Translations under genes and position numbers: made by a program | Assembly: GCF_014522305.1 (NCBI RefSeq) | Contig: NZ_CP041982.1 | Span: forward strand, 191,001 to 255,000 | Direction of reading: 5' to 3' | Length of the DNA: 64,000 nucleotides | Source: Lactobacillus sp. PV034 | GTDB lineage: Bacteria; Bacillota; Bacilli; Lactobacillales; Lactobacillaceae | Notes under the pieces: generated by a model | The model's input: the letters and a program-made list of their open reading frames with translations, nothing else | Told to the model about the DNA's origin: nothing | Database searches by the model: none | Part shown: positions 25,869 to 35,352 of the stretch, piece by piece | Numbering within the stretch: the stretch's first letter is position 1 | Layout of the letters: the number at the start of each line of letters is the position of its first letter

Positions 25869-26740
25869 TGATGAATTTAACAGAATTTAGACATAAATAT
25901 ACTCCGATTATAAATAGCTTTTTAGAAAAACATTTAGAAGAAGACATTGATAATAAAAAATTTAGTAACATTATGGCTTATTCAGTAATGGCTGGTGGTA
26001 AAAGATTACGCCCATTAATTTATTTAGCTACCTTAGCAAGTTTAGATCATGAAATCAATGAAGATGACATAAAAACGGCATGTGGCATTGAATTAATCCA
26101 TACTTATTCATTAATTCATGATGATTTACCGGCAATGGACAATGATGATTATCGTCGTGGCAAATTAACTAGTCATAAAAAATGGGGCGAGGCAGAGGCA
26201 ATTTTAGCTGGTGATGCTTTACTTCCCTTAGGAATCCAATGGATAGCACAAGGTAGTAAAAATATTACTGAAGTAGAAATAATTACTAAAGCAGTGGGTC
26301 CTAACGGTATGGTCGGAGGCCAATATTTAGATATTGATTCTACTAATAATAGTTCGGTTAAAGATAATGGCGAATTTATTTCAAAGATGGAATGGCTCAA
26401 AACTGGTTGTTTACTACAAGCTAGCGTAGAAATGGCAATTGCTAAAGTTGCAGAGACAGATAAGAATAAAATTACTGCTTTAAATAAGTTTGCCTATACC
26501 TTCGGTCGTTCTTATCAAATTTATGATGATTTAGTTGATGTAGTTGAAAGTAGTCAAGAAGCAGGAAAGGCTACTCATAAAGATGAAGCAGAAGGAAAGA
26601 ATAATACCTTTACTTTATTAGGATTAGATGAGAGTCGCCAAGAGTTAATCGCTTTAGTTGATGAAGGAAAAAAATCTCTCGACATTTTTGAAAGTTCTCT
26701 TTTGGCAGAGTTCTTTGATTTATATCAGAAGGTATTGTAA
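25868..26740 (+). CDS. ispA: Polyprenyl (farnesyl/geranyl) diphosphate synthase
   Basis: 290 residues. Condenses isopentenyl diphosphate with allylic diphosphates to supply undecaprenyl carrier lipid and quinone precursors. The first Asp-rich motif is DDLPAMDND (about 84-92) and the second is YQIYDDLVDV (about 217-226); GGKRLRP lies at about 39-45. It begins on the xseB stop (TAATG) and ends on the tlyA start, so the genes are co-translated. Confidence 0.93.
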   Translation: MMNLTEFRHKYTPIINSFLEKHLEEDIDNKKFSNIMAYSVMAGGKRLRPLIYLATLASLDHEINEDDIKTACGIELIHTYSLIHDDLPAMDNDDYRRGKLTSHKKWGEAEAILAGDALLPLGIQWIAQGSKNITEVEIITKAVGPNGMVGGQYLDIDSTNNSSVKDNGEFISKMEWLKTGCLLQASVEMAIAKVAETDKNKITALNKFAYTFGRSYQIYDDLVDVVESSQEAGKATHKDEAEGKNNTFTLLGLDESRQELIALVDEGKKSLDIFESSLLAEFFDLYQKVL

Positions 26741-27552
26741 TGGGGAAAAAAAGAGCAGACGTATTACTTTTTGAACAAAATCTATTTCATTCACGCACTG
26801 CTGCCCAGCGCGCAATTATGGCAGGGCTAGTCAGTGATCATAATCATCAAAGAATTGACAAGGCTGGGCAAAAGTTCGATGAAGATGAAGTATTTTATAT
26901 TAAATCAGATGGAAAAAAATATGTTTCTCGGGGAGGATTTAAATTAGAAAAAGCTCTCCAAGTTTTCCATATTGATTTAACGGATCGGATTTGTTTAGAT
27001 ATTGGGGCCTCTACTGGTGGTTTTACAGATGTAGCTTTACAAAATGGTGCGAAAATGGTTTATGCACTTGATGTTGGTTATAATCAACTTGCATGGAAGT
27101 TAAGAGATGATCCACGAGTAGTCGTAATGGAAAAACAAAACTTTCGTTTTAGTAAATTAGAAGACTTTACCTTAGGGCGTCCTACTTTTGCAATGACTGA
27201 TGTATCTTTTATTTCTTTGGATTTAATTATGCCACCAATGTATGAAATATTAGCTGATCAGTGTGATGCGGTATGTTTAATTAAGCCGCAATTTGAAGCA
27301 GGCCCAGAAAATGTTGGTAAGCATGGAATTGTGCATGATCATCAGGTTCACCATGATGTAATTGAACATACTATGCAAGAAGCAATGAAACTGGGCTTTA
27401 ATATTCTTGGTGTAGATTATTCTCCAATTAAAGGAGGAAAGGGTAATATTGAATTCTTGATCCATTTAAAGAAAGATACTGAGAATCCAGGTCAAAATTT
27501 ATGGAATGGTGATATTACAACTTTAGTTAATAAAGCCGTAGCTGGTCTGTAG
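26740..27552 (+). CDS. tlyA: TlyA/YqxC family rRNA 2'-O-methyltransferase
   Basis: 270 residues: an N-terminal S4 RNA-binding domain (about 1-65, RADVLLFEQNLFHSRTAAQR) followed by an FtsJ-like methyltransferase with LDIGASTGGFTDVALQNGA (SAM site, about 86-104) and the catalytic Lys in CLIKPQFEAG (about 180-189). The family methylates rRNA. Its place between ispA and recN is conserved across Firmicutes. Confidence 0.9.
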   Translation: MGKKRADVLLFEQNLFHSRTAAQRAIMAGLVSDHNHQRIDKAGQKFDEDEVFYIKSDGKKYVSRGGFKLEKALQVFHIDLTDRICLDIGASTGGFTDVALQNGAKMVYALDVGYNQLAWKLRDDPRVVVMEKQNFRFSKLEDFTLGRPTFAMTDVSFISLDLIMPPMYEILADQCDAVCLIKPQFEAGPENVGKHGIVHDHQVHHDVIEHTMQEAMKLGFNILGVDYSPIKGGKGNIEFLIHLKKDTENPGQNLWNGDITTLVNKAVAGL

Positions 27553-27562
27553 GAGAATTGTA

Positions 27563-29251
27563 ATGTTAGTAGAACTTGATATTAAAAATTTTGCCATTAT
27601 TAAAGCACTCAAGGTTCGCTTTCAAGAAAATATGACTGTAATCATTGGTGAAACAGGAGCAGGAAAATCTATTATTATCGATGCGGTTTCTTTACTATTA
27701 GGTAGTCGTGCTCAACATGAGATGATTCGTAGTGGAGAAGAAAAAGCAATTATTACTGGTCTATTTGAATTAGAAGATCAATTTGAAACTGTAAAAGAAA
27801 TTTGTGAAAAATATGGCTTACCTTGTGATGATAAACAAATTGTTATTAGTCGCGAACTGTCATCAAAAGGTAGAAATGTAGTTAGAATTAATGGACAACT
27901 GACGACAATAAATGTTTTGCGTGAATTAGGACAAAACTTGGTTGATATTCATGGGCAAAATGATCAGCAAATTTTGATGGATCCAGATCGTCAGATTGAT
28001 TTGGTTGATAATTATGCGGATAAAAGCTTTAAAATTAAATTAACATCTTATAAAAAACATTATCAACAATGGCAAAAATTAAATAAAAGATTACGTCAAT
28101 TGAATGAAGATGCCCAAGAATTGGCACAACGCCAAGATATTTTGGAATTTCAAATTAATGAGTTAGATAATGCACACTTAGAAGATCCAAATGAAGATGA
28201 AAAATTAGAAGAAGAATTTAACGAATTAAGTAATTATCAAAAAATTGCAAATACAGCAGCTTATTTTTTGCAGCTTTATGATGAGGAGGAACATGGTTTA
28301 GCTACTTTACTGGGGGATGCTCAAAATTCAGCTAATGAATTAGCTGAATATGGGAAAAAGTTTGAAAATTTTGCTCAGAGTTTTAATGACGGTGTATATT
28401 CCTTAAATGATGCCCGTAGTGAATTATCTTCATTAATGGATAGCTTGGACTTTGATGAAGAGCATTATAAATTTGTTGTTAGTCGCCTAGATACTTTAAA
28501 TTCCTTAAAGAAAAAATACGGGCCAACTTTAGCAGATGTTTTTAAATTTTACGAAAAAGTTCAAAAAGAATTAGATCAATTTGAAACTGGTGGTCTTGAT
28601 GAAGGAAAGTTACAAACAGAACTTCAAGCTTTAGAAGAAGTAATGGATAAAGAGGCAGATGCATTACATGAAGAAAGAGAAGCCGTAGCTCGTAAACTAG
28701 AAGAAAAGATAAAAAAAGAATTAGCAGACTTGTATATGGAAAAGGCTCGCTTTGCAATTCGGATTAATCAGACTACTCAATATAACCAACTTGGGGAAGA
28801 TGAAGTAACTTTTGTGATTGCTCCAAATCCGGGGGAAGAATTAATGCCCCTAGTTAAAATAGTCTCTGGAGGAGAGCAATCAAGATTAATTTTGGCCTTA
28901 AAAGCAATCTTTAGTAAAGTAGAGCCGGTTGGAACTATGATTTTTGATGAAATTGACACTGGAGTTTCTGGACGGGTATCTGCAGCAATAGGTAAAAAAA
29001 TGCATGCTATTGGTCGAGAAAAGCAGGTAATTGCCATTACACACTCACCACAAGTAGCTGCTGCTGGAGATCAACGATATTCCGTTGAAAAGAAAGTGGA
29101 AGATGGAGCTACATATACGCAAGTAGGCCCTTTAACACAAGAGGAAGCAATTACTGCAATTGCAAAAATGATGGCAGGTCAAGATGTTACTGATGCTGCT
29201 AAACAAAATGCTGCAGATTTAATGAATAGCTTTAAAAAACATAATAATTGA
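27563..29251 (+). CDS. recN: DNA repair protein RecN
   Basis: 562 residues of an SMC-like ATPase: Walker A GETGAGKSIIIDA (about 29-41), long coiled coils around 160-370, signature SGGEQSRLIL (about 435-444) and Walker B MIFDEIDTGVSG (about 459-470). It acts early at double-strand breaks. It ends the folD operon, sharing a terminator with the SOS-controlled gene on the other strand. Confidence 0.96.
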   Translation: MLVELDIKNFAIIKALKVRFQENMTVIIGETGAGKSIIIDAVSLLLGSRAQHEMIRSGEEKAIITGLFELEDQFETVKEICEKYGLPCDDKQIVISRELSSKGRNVVRINGQLTTINVLRELGQNLVDIHGQNDQQILMDPDRQIDLVDNYADKSFKIKLTSYKKHYQQWQKLNKRLRQLNEDAQELAQRQDILEFQINELDNAHLEDPNEDEKLEEEFNELSNYQKIANTAAYFLQLYDEEEHGLATLLGDAQNSANELAEYGKKFENFAQSFNDGVYSLNDARSELSSLMDSLDFDEEHYKFVVSRLDTLNSLKKKYGPTLADVFKFYEKVQKELDQFETGGLDEGKLQTELQALEEVMDKEADALHEEREAVARKLEEKIKKELADLYMEKARFAIRINQTTQYNQLGEDEVTFVIAPNPGEELMPLVKIVSGGEQSRLILALKAIFSKVEPVGTMIFDEIDTGVSGRVSAAIGKKMHAIGREKQVIAITHSPQVAAAGDQRYSVEKKVEDGATYTQVGPLTQEEAITAIAKMMAGQDVTDAAKQNAADLMNSFKKHNN

Positions 29252-29252
29252 T

Positions 29253-29291
29253 AAAAAACGCCACGCACTAAAAAAGTACGTGGCGTTTTTT
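29253..29291. terminator. Bidirectional terminator between recN and the SOS-box gene
   Basis: AAAAAACGCCACG / CGTGGCGTTTTTT, a perfect 13-bp stem with both A- and T-tracts, between convergent genes. Confidence 0.92.
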
Positions 29292-29306
29292 ATTAAAAAT
29301 AAGGAG

Positions 29307-29612
29307 TTACGCAACTTCAATGTTAAAAATAGAAGAGAGATCAATTAAACGATATACTGTATGATCATGATTCCGAAGAACAAAACGACCATTAGTTGAA
29401 CGAGCGATTAATTGACCAATTTCAGTTTTTCCGTTTTGATAAGTAATTAAGACAAATTGTCTTTGAAAAAATGCCTGTTCTAATTTTCTGATTATTAAAC
29501 TGGGATCTTGTTCAAAGGTAGTTAGTTTAGCTAAATCATATTCAAAGAAATGCTGATAAATATTTTTAACATAAGTATTTAATTTGTGTTGAATATTTTG
29601 GGCAAAAGACAT
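29307..29612 (-). CDS. Small SOS-regulated protein, possibly YolD-like
   Basis: 101 residues. The first half is helical (AQNIQHKLNTYVKNIYQHFF), and the second is a small beta-barrel-like section (FVLITYQNGKTEIGQLIARS, then FVLRNHDHTVYRLIDLSSI). The second half resembles YolD-like proteins, which in Bacillus accompany damage-induced Y-family DNA polymerases; that similarity is my reading and is not certain. Two LexA-type boxes stand directly upstream, one overlapping the promoter, so damage induction is well supported. It is a single-gene unit, convergent with recN and divergent from gmk. Confidence 0.65.
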   Translation of the reverse strand: MSFAQNIQHKLNTYVKNIYQHFFEYDLAKLTTFEQDPSLIIRKLEQAFFQRQFVLITYQNGKTEIGQLIARSTNGRFVLRNHDHTVYRLIDLSSIFNIEVA

Positions 29613-29634
29613 AATGTTTGCAGCTCCTTAATTT

Positions 29635-29697
29635 CGAACAAATGTTTGCAATAGTTATTATACGAACGAACGTTCTGAAAAGCAAGGGAAAATTTAA
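29635..29697 (-). promoter_or_regulatory. SOS-type promoter with two LexA boxes
   Basis: CGAACAAATGTTTG (29635-29648) and CGAACGAACGTTCT (29663-29676) both fit the Gram-positive LexA/DinR consensus CGAACnnnnGTTYG closely (the second has T in the last position). On the minus strand a TATAAT -10 (about 29657-29662) and a TTGCTT -35 with 17-base spacing frame the second box, so bound LexA would block RNA polymerase. The first box lies between the -10 and the start codon of the gene at 29612. Confidence 0.85.
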
Positions 29698-29785
29698 ATC
29701 TAATAAAAATTATCTTTGAAACTTGCATTAAGATACGTTTTAATGCAAAATATTCTTGTTAAACAATTATTCGTTAGGAGCAATC

Positions 29786-30400
29786 ATGACAAAGCAAGGA
29801 TTATTGATAGTTCTTTCTGGCCCTTCTGGAGTTGGTAAAGGAACAGTTAAAAGTGCATTAGTTAAGCAAAGAGCTTTTTCATTTGAATATTCGGTTTCTA
29901 TGACCACACGTAAACCACGCCCTGGCGAAGTTGATGGGAAAGATTACTTTTTTGTTTCTGAAAGTCGTTTTCAGGAAGCAATTAAAAATGACGAGTTATT
30001 AGAGTATAATCAATATGTAGGAAATCATTATGGGACTCCTTTAGCACCGGTTAAAAAGATGCTAAGTGAAGGAAAAGATGTTTTCTTAGAAATTGATGTT
30101 AATGGTGCCCGTCAAGTGCGTAAATTAATGCCTGATGGAGTCTTTATTTTCTTAACTCCACCAGATTTACATGAGTTAAAAGATCGAATTGTAAATCGTG
30201 GTACAGATTCTGAACAAGTGATTGCTATGCGTATGCAACAGGCGCGTAAAGAAATCCTAATGATGGAAGATTACGATTATGCGGTGGTCAATGATACAGT
30301 TGCTAATGCAGTAGATCATATCAAATCTATTGTAGAAGCTGAGCATGTTCGCGTTCCTAGAGTTATTAATGAATATAGAAATATGGTTAAGGAGGACTAA
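29786..30400 (+). CDS. gmk: Guanylate kinase
   Basis: Phosphorylates GMP to GDP with ATP. Start ATG 29786 behind TAGGAG; an in-frame TTG at 29756 has no ribosome site. 204 residues: P-loop [12 protein letters not shown] (about 9-20), GMP-binding [20 protein letters not shown] (about 35-54) and [13 protein letters not shown] (about 73-85). First gene of gmk-rpoZ-priA-fmt-rsmB-stp-prkC-rsgA-rpe-thiN, a conserved Firmicutes cluster. Confidence 0.96.
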   Translation: MTKQGLLIVLSGPSGVGKGTVKSALVKQRAFSFEYSVSMTTRKPRPGEVDGKDYFFVSESRFQEAIKNDELLEYNQYVGNHYGTPLAPVKKMLSEGKDVFLEIDVNGARQVRKLMPDGVFIFLTPPDLHELKDRIVNRGTDSEQVIAMRMQQARKEILMMEDYDYAVVNDTVANAVDHIKSIVEAEHVRVPRVINEYRNMVKED

Positions 30401-30405
30401 TCATA

Positions 30406-30624
30406 ATGAGAATTACTTATCCATCCATTGATAAATTGTTGTCAAAAGTTGATTCACGTTACTCTCTTTCAGTTTTAGCTGCAAAAAGAGCTCATCAATT
30501 AGAAGCAGGTGCTCCTGGTGCTTTGACTCATTATAATTCTGCAAAAGATGTTGGTAAGGCGTTAGAAGAAATTGCTGCTGGTAAAGTAACAATTGATCCT
30601 GAACATTTTGAAAAACTTGATTAA
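30406..30624 (+). CDS. rpoZ: RNA polymerase omega subunit
   Basis: 72 residues. [20 protein letters not shown] and [20 protein letters not shown] match the omega family (helix that wraps the beta' C-terminus). It lies five bases after gmk, the usual place, and is followed by a short terminator with several G-T pairs, implying only partial readthrough into priA. Confidence 0.95.
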   Translation: MRITYPSIDKLLSKVDSRYSLSVLAAKRAHQLEAGAPGALTHYNSAKDVGKALEEIAAGKVTIDPEHFEKLD

Positions 30625-30638
30625 TAATTTAAATCATG

Positions 30639-30668
30639 CCTTCATTGTTTAAGCAATGGGGGTTTTTT
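30639..30668 (+). terminator. Weak terminator/attenuator between rpoZ and priA
   Basis: CCTTCATTG can pair with CAATGGGGG over nine bases (two G-T pairs), followed by six Ts and then the priA ribosome site (TAGGTGA). Confidence 0.6.
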
Positions 30669-30681
30669 AGTAGGTGAACTA

Positions 30682-33078
30682 ATGATTGCGCAAGTTATCG
30701 TAGATGTAGCTGCAAAGCAAACAGATCGCGTTTTTGAATATAATATTCCGCCTGAACTAAAAGATGTAGAAATAGGTTCACGTGTTGTAGTGCCCTTTGG
30801 TCGTAGAAAAGTTCAGGGCTTTGTAGTTGGAATTAGTGAAACAACTGAATTTTCTGGAAAACTTAAAGATCTCTTGGTAGTGGTAGATGAACTGCCACCT
30901 TTAACACCGGAATTAGTTGAGCTTTCAGATATATTAGCTAAAAGAATTTTTGCTTATCGAATTACTTTGTTACAGACGATGTTACCACGTGTTATGAAGG
31001 CAAATTATCGGAAAATTTTAACTCCTCTAGACGAAGAAACAGCGAAATTGTCTTTATTTAATAAAGAAGAAATTGATCTGAATGAAGTAACTGATCTAAA
31101 GCAAATTGTTAAAATAAAAAAATTAATTGAAGAAAACAAAGCAAAAATAGAATACTTAGTAGAAAATAAGGCTAAAAAAAAGCAAGAATATCTTTATAAC
31201 TTAGCGTTAGGGCAAAATGCATATCTTAATATTAAAGCTCAGATAAAATCTAACGCAGTAAACCAGCAAAAATTAATTAAGGATATTATTAATAATCAAG
31301 AATCTTACCCTAAGACAGCTAAGCAACTAGAAAGTGAGCTCAATCTTTCAGCCGGTTTTCTAAAACAAACAGTAGAAAAGGGATGGTTAAAAAGAGACTT
31401 AATTGAAACTTATCGAGATCCACTGGCTAATTTTAAAGGTAAGAATAAATCAAAAGAGATTACCTTAAATCCTGGTCAAAACCGGGCTTTAAGTAAAATT
31501 TCTCAAGCAATAAAAGAAAGAGAAAATAAGACTTTTTTGCTTGAAGGGGTTACAGGAAGTGGAAAAACAGAAGTCTATCTTCATGCTATCCAAAAAGCTT
31601 TAGAAAGTGGTCGCAATGCATTAATGTTAGTACCAGAAATTTCTTTGACTCCTCAAATGGTAGAGCAAGTTAAGGCACGTTTTGGTTCAAATGTGGCTGT
31701 GCTACATAGTGGGTTATCTACCGGTGAGCGATATGATGAATGGCGTAGAATTCGGAGAGGAGAAGCACAGGTAGTTGTAGGAGCACGCAGTGCTGTCTTT
31801 GCACCCTTATCTAATGTAGGATTGATTATTATTGATGAAGAGCATGAGTCTTCCTATAAACAAGAAGATACACCGCGTTATCATGCGCGTGATGTGGCAT
31901 TATTACGCAGTAAATATCATCACTGTCCTTTAGTACTTGGAAGTGCAACACCATCTTTAGCGAGTCGCGCACGAGCACAAAAGGGTAATTATGAATTGCT
32001 ACGTTTAACTGAGCGTGCTAATAGTAAAGCTTTACCAGAAGTTACCTTAATTGACTTAAAGCAAGTAGAATTTGCTGGCGGACAATTTGATTTGTCAGTA
32101 GATTTAGTAGAAAAAATTAAGGAAAAATTAGCTCGCAGAGAGCAGGTTATCTTACTTTTAAATCGACGCGGTTTTGCTAACTTCATGCTTTGTCGCTCTT
32201 GTGGTTATGTCATGCAATGTCCTAACTGTGATATTTCATTAACTATGCATAAAGATACCGGTCAAATGCAGTGTCATTATTGCGGATACAAAACTCCTAT
32301 CCCCAATAAATGTCCTAATTGTCAAGAGACTCAAATTCGTTTCTTAGGAACCGGTACCCAAAAAGTTGAAGAGGAGTTAAAGGAATTAATTCCGCAAGCT
32401 TCTATCTTAAGAATGGATGTTGATACTACCAGAAGAAAAGGTAGTTACAAAAAAATTCTTGATAAATTTGGGGCAGGAGAGGCTAATATCTTATTAGGTA
32501 CGCAAATGATTGCTAAAGGCTTAGACTTTCCAAATGTTACTTTAGTTGGAGTAATTAATGCAGATACTTCATTGCAGGTACCAAATTTTAATGCTTCGGA
32601 AAAGACCTTTGACTTGTTAACTCAAGTTTCAGGACGTGCGGGAAGAGCAGATAAAAAGGGTGAAGTTATGATTCAAACTTATAATCCAGAGCATTATGCA
32701 ATCGAACTAGCCCAGAGCCAAGATTACGAAAGTTTTTATCGTAAAGAGATGCAGGTAAGACATCAAGGAAATTATCCGCCGTTTTTCTATACCGTTTTAA
32801 TTTCTGTAGCCTCGAAAAACGAACAAGCTGCTGCTAAATTTGCCTTTGTAGTAAAAAGAAAATTAATGCAAGAATTGCATGCACCAACAATTGTTTTAGG
32901 ACCAACACCAAGTAGTATTGCAAAAATCAAGAATCAATATTTTTATCAAATACTGGTAAAATATAAAAAAGAAGATAAATTAAATCCGATCTTGCATGAG
33001 TTGCAAGATGAGGCTCAAAAAATAAAAAAACAAGGACTAAATGTCTATATTGATAATGAACCAGAACGAATAATTTAG
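30682..33078 (+). CDS. priA: Primosomal replication restart helicase PriA
   Basis: 798 residues. The DNA-binding N-terminal domain (1-110, VFEYNIPPEL and RVVVPFGRRKVQGFV) is followed by a Lactobacillus-typical helical insertion. The helicase core has Walker A EGVTGSGKTEVYL (about 289-301) and DEEHESSYKQ (about 385-394), and the zinc-binding block runs from CRSCGYVMQCPNC to CPNCQ (about 510-550), then a second RecA lobe. It reloads the replisome at repaired forks. A short gap separates it from fmt. Confidence 0.95.
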   Translation: MIAQVIVDVAAKQTDRVFEYNIPPELKDVEIGSRVVVPFGRRKVQGFVVGISETTEFSGKLKDLLVVVDELPPLTPELVELSDILAKRIFAYRITLLQTMLPRVMKANYRKILTPLDEETAKLSLFNKEEIDLNEVTDLKQIVKIKKLIEENKAKIEYLVENKAKKKQEYLYNLALGQNAYLNIKAQIKSNAVNQQKLIKDIINNQESYPKTAKQLESELNLSAGFLKQTVEKGWLKRDLIETYRDPLANFKGKNKSKEITLNPGQNRALSKISQAIKERENKTFLLEGVTGSGKTEVYLHAIQKALESGRNALMLVPEISLTPQMVEQVKARFGSNVAVLHSGLSTGERYDEWRRIRRGEAQVVVGARSAVFAPLSNVGLIIIDEEHESSYKQEDTPRYHARDVALLRSKYHHCPLVLGSATPSLASRARAQKGNYELLRLTERANSKALPEVTLIDLKQVEFAGGQFDLSVDLVEKIKEKLARREQVILLLNRRGFANFMLCRSCGYVMQCPNCDISLTMHKDTGQMQCHYCGYKTPIPNKCPNCQETQIRFLGTGTQKVEEELKELIPQASILRMDVDTTRRKGSYKKILDKFGAGEANILLGTQMIAKGLDFPNVTLVGVINADTSLQVPNFNASEKTFDLLTQVSGRAGRADKKGEVMIQTYNPEHYAIELAQSQDYESFYRKEMQVRHQGNYPPFFYTVLISVASKNEQAAAKFAFVVKRKLMQELHAPTIVLGPTPSSIAKIKNQYFYQILVKYKKEDKLNPILHELQDEAQKIKKQGLNVYIDNEPERII

Positions 33079-33093
33079 AAAGAAGTGTTACAG

Positions 33094-34038
33094 ATGTCAT
33101 CAGTAATCTTTTTAGGAACTCCAAATTTTGGCAAAGTTGTCTTAGATGGCTTAATTAAGGAAGGGTATGATATCAAAGCTGTTGTTACTCAACCTGATAA
33201 AAAGGTTGGCCGCAAGCAAGTCTTACATCAATCTCCAGTTAAAGAATTGGCATTGGCTAATGATTTAAAAGTTTATCAACCAGCAAAATTATCAGGTTCA
33301 GAAGAATTAGCTGAATTAATGCAAATTCAACCTGATTTTATCGTTACGGCAGCTTATGGCCAATTTTTACCAAGCAAGTTTTTGCAATCAGCAAAGATTG
33401 CACCTGTAAACGTTCACGGTTCACTTCTTCCTAAATATCGTGGTGGTGCTCCAATTCAATATTCTTTATTAAATGGAGATCAAGAAACTGGAATCACAAT
33501 TATGGAAATGGTTAAAAAGATGGATGCCGGTGATATTTTTGCACAAGCAAGTTTACCAATTAAGGATGATGATACTTCTGGTAGTCTCTTTGAAAAGCTT
33601 AGTGTCCTAGGACGTGATCTTTTATTAGAAACTTTACCAAAATTTCTTGATGGTACAGTAACTAGAACTAAGCAGAATGAAGCAGGTGTAGTCTTTTCAC
33701 CCAATATTTCAAAAGATCAAGAACAAATTAAAACTAGTATGACCGCTCAACAAGCACATAATTTAGTAAGAGGATTAAATCCAGATCCAGGCGCATATCT
33801 ATTAATAGATGGCAAGCGAATGAAGATTTGGCAAACTAAAGTTAGTGATGAAAAAACTGACCTGGTGCCAGGTAGTTTAGTTACTAATAAAAAACGCTTT
33901 GCACTTGCCTTTGCGGATGGTACAGTATTAGATTTATTGGAAGTACAGCCAACTGGTAAAAAGAAAATGACCGTTAAAGATTATCTCAATGGTCAAGGTA
34001 GTAAATTTAAGAGTGGAGATAAAATAATCGATGACTAG
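33094..34038 (+). CDS. fmt: Methionyl-tRNA formyltransferase
   Basis: Formylates initiator Met-tRNA using 10-formyl-THF. Start ATG 33094 after AGAAAGAAG; GTG 33085 is in frame but lies in that site. 314 residues: VIFLGTPNFGKVVLDGL near the start, VNVHGSLLPKYRGGAPIQYS (about 108-127, catalytic Asn/His), ITIMEMVKKMDAGDIF and a C-terminal OB-like domain. It overlaps rsmB by eight bases. Confidence 0.96.
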   Translation: MSSVIFLGTPNFGKVVLDGLIKEGYDIKAVVTQPDKKVGRKQVLHQSPVKELALANDLKVYQPAKLSGSEELAELMQIQPDFIVTAAYGQFLPSKFLQSAKIAPVNVHGSLLPKYRGGAPIQYSLLNGDQETGITIMEMVKKMDAGDIFAQASLPIKDDDTSGSLFEKLSVLGRDLLLETLPKFLDGTVTRTKQNEAGVVFSPNISKDQEQIKTSMTAQQAHNLVRGLNPDPGAYLLIDGKRMKIWQTKVSDEKTDLVPGSLVTNKKRFALAFADGTVLDLLEVQPTGKKKMTVKDYLNGQGSKFKSGDKIIDD

Positions 34039-35347
34039 TGCACGAAGTGTCGCCTTAGATACTTTAATTAAAGTCCTGAATCAAAATTCATATTCAAATA
34101 TTGCACTTAACCATGCTTTAGCAAAAAGCAATTTAAGTGATAAGGATAAGGCCTTAGTAACTAAAATAGTATATGGGACAATTCAATATAAAATCTTTTT
34201 AGACTATCAATTAAAGCCATTAATTAAAACAAAATTGAAGGATAAATATCTCTATCCTTTACTTTTGATGTCAGCTTATCAATACTTTTTCTTAGAACGC
34301 ATTCCAACTAATGCGATTTTTGATGAAGCGAACAAATTAGCTAAGAAATACGGTAAGAAAAATTCCGGTAGTTTTCGCCTGGTTAATGGAATCTTACGTT
34401 CACTTGAACGCCAAGGAAAATTATTACCTCCTAAGTCAGATATTAAAAAGTACTTAAGTGTAAAATATTCTTTTCCTGAGTGGCTAGTAAATTATTTTAT
34501 TACTACTTTTGGTCAAGAAAGAGCAGCAAGTATCTTAAAAGCAAGTAATGTTCCTGCTTCCACCAGTATTAGAATTACGGCTGAAGACTTAAGCCCAGCG
34601 CAAGTACAAGAACAGTTAAATGCAGCTGGAATTAAAAGTGTGCCATCAAAGTTGACTGATCATAATCTGATTATCGAACATGGTAATGTCGCCGATACTG
34701 AACTTTTTAAAGCAGGGAAAATTACAATCCAAGATAGTGCTGCTTCTTTAGCAGTTGATGCTTTTGATTTTTCTGGGGATGAAGAAGTGCTAGATGCATG
34801 TAGTGCTCCAGGCGGAAAGACAGTCCAAATAGCTGAGCATTTAACTACAGGACACGTGATTGCACTAGATATTCACCAGAATAAACTAACATTGGTTCAA
34901 AAGGCTGCTCAACGACTAAAAGTTAGCGATAAAATCGAGACTAAAACACTGGATGCCCGTAAAGCAGGAGAAGTATTTGCTAAAGGACAATTTAATAAGA
35001 TTTTGGTAGATGCACCATGTTCTGGTTTGGGATTAATTAGAAGAAAGCCAGAAATTAGATATGGTAAAAGCTTAAAAGATATCCAGAGTCTAAGTAAAAT
35101 TCAGCGCGCTATTTTAACTCAACTTGCCCCGCTACTTGCACCCGAGGGTGAATTAGTCTATTCTACATGTACAATTACTAAAGAAGAAGATGAAGACGTG
35201 GTTGGTGACTTTTTGAAGCATCATCCTGAATTTGAATTAGTTCCAATTCAAGTCGGTAATTTACCAAAACAAGATTTTGTTAAAATATTACCAGATGAAT
35301 TTAATAGCGATGGATTTTTTATTGCTAAATTTAAAAAACGAGGTTAA
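34031..35347 (+). CDS. rsmB: 16S rRNA (cytosine-967-C5) methyltransferase RsmB/Sun
   Basis: 438 residues: a NusB-like RNA-binding domain (about 1-140, ARSVALDTLIKVLNQNSYSN), then a Rossmann methyltransferase with LDACSAPGGKTVQIAEHL (SAM site, about 254-271), DAPCSGLG (catalytic Cys, about 334-341) and the second Cys in YSTCTITKEED. It sits between fmt and the PP2C phosphatase, as in most Firmicutes. Confidence 0.95.
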   Translation: MTSARSVALDTLIKVLNQNSYSNIALNHALAKSNLSDKDKALVTKIVYGTIQYKIFLDYQLKPLIKTKLKDKYLYPLLLMSAYQYFFLERIPTNAIFDEANKLAKKYGKKNSGSFRLVNGILRSLERQGKLLPPKSDIKKYLSVKYSFPEWLVNYFITTFGQERAASILKASNVPASTSIRITAEDLSPAQVQEQLNAAGIKSVPSKLTDHNLIIEHGNVADTELFKAGKITIQDSAASLAVDAFDFSGDEEVLDACSAPGGKTVQIAEHLTTGHVIALDIHQNKLTLVQKAAQRLKVSDKIETKTLDARKAGEVFAKGQFNKILVDAPCSGLGLIRRKPEIRYGKSLKDIQSLSKIQRAILTQLAPLLAPEGELVYSTCTITKEEDEDVVGDFLKHHPEFELVPIQVGNLPKQDFVKILPDEFNSDGFFIAKFKKRG

Positions 35348-35352
35348 TTATT

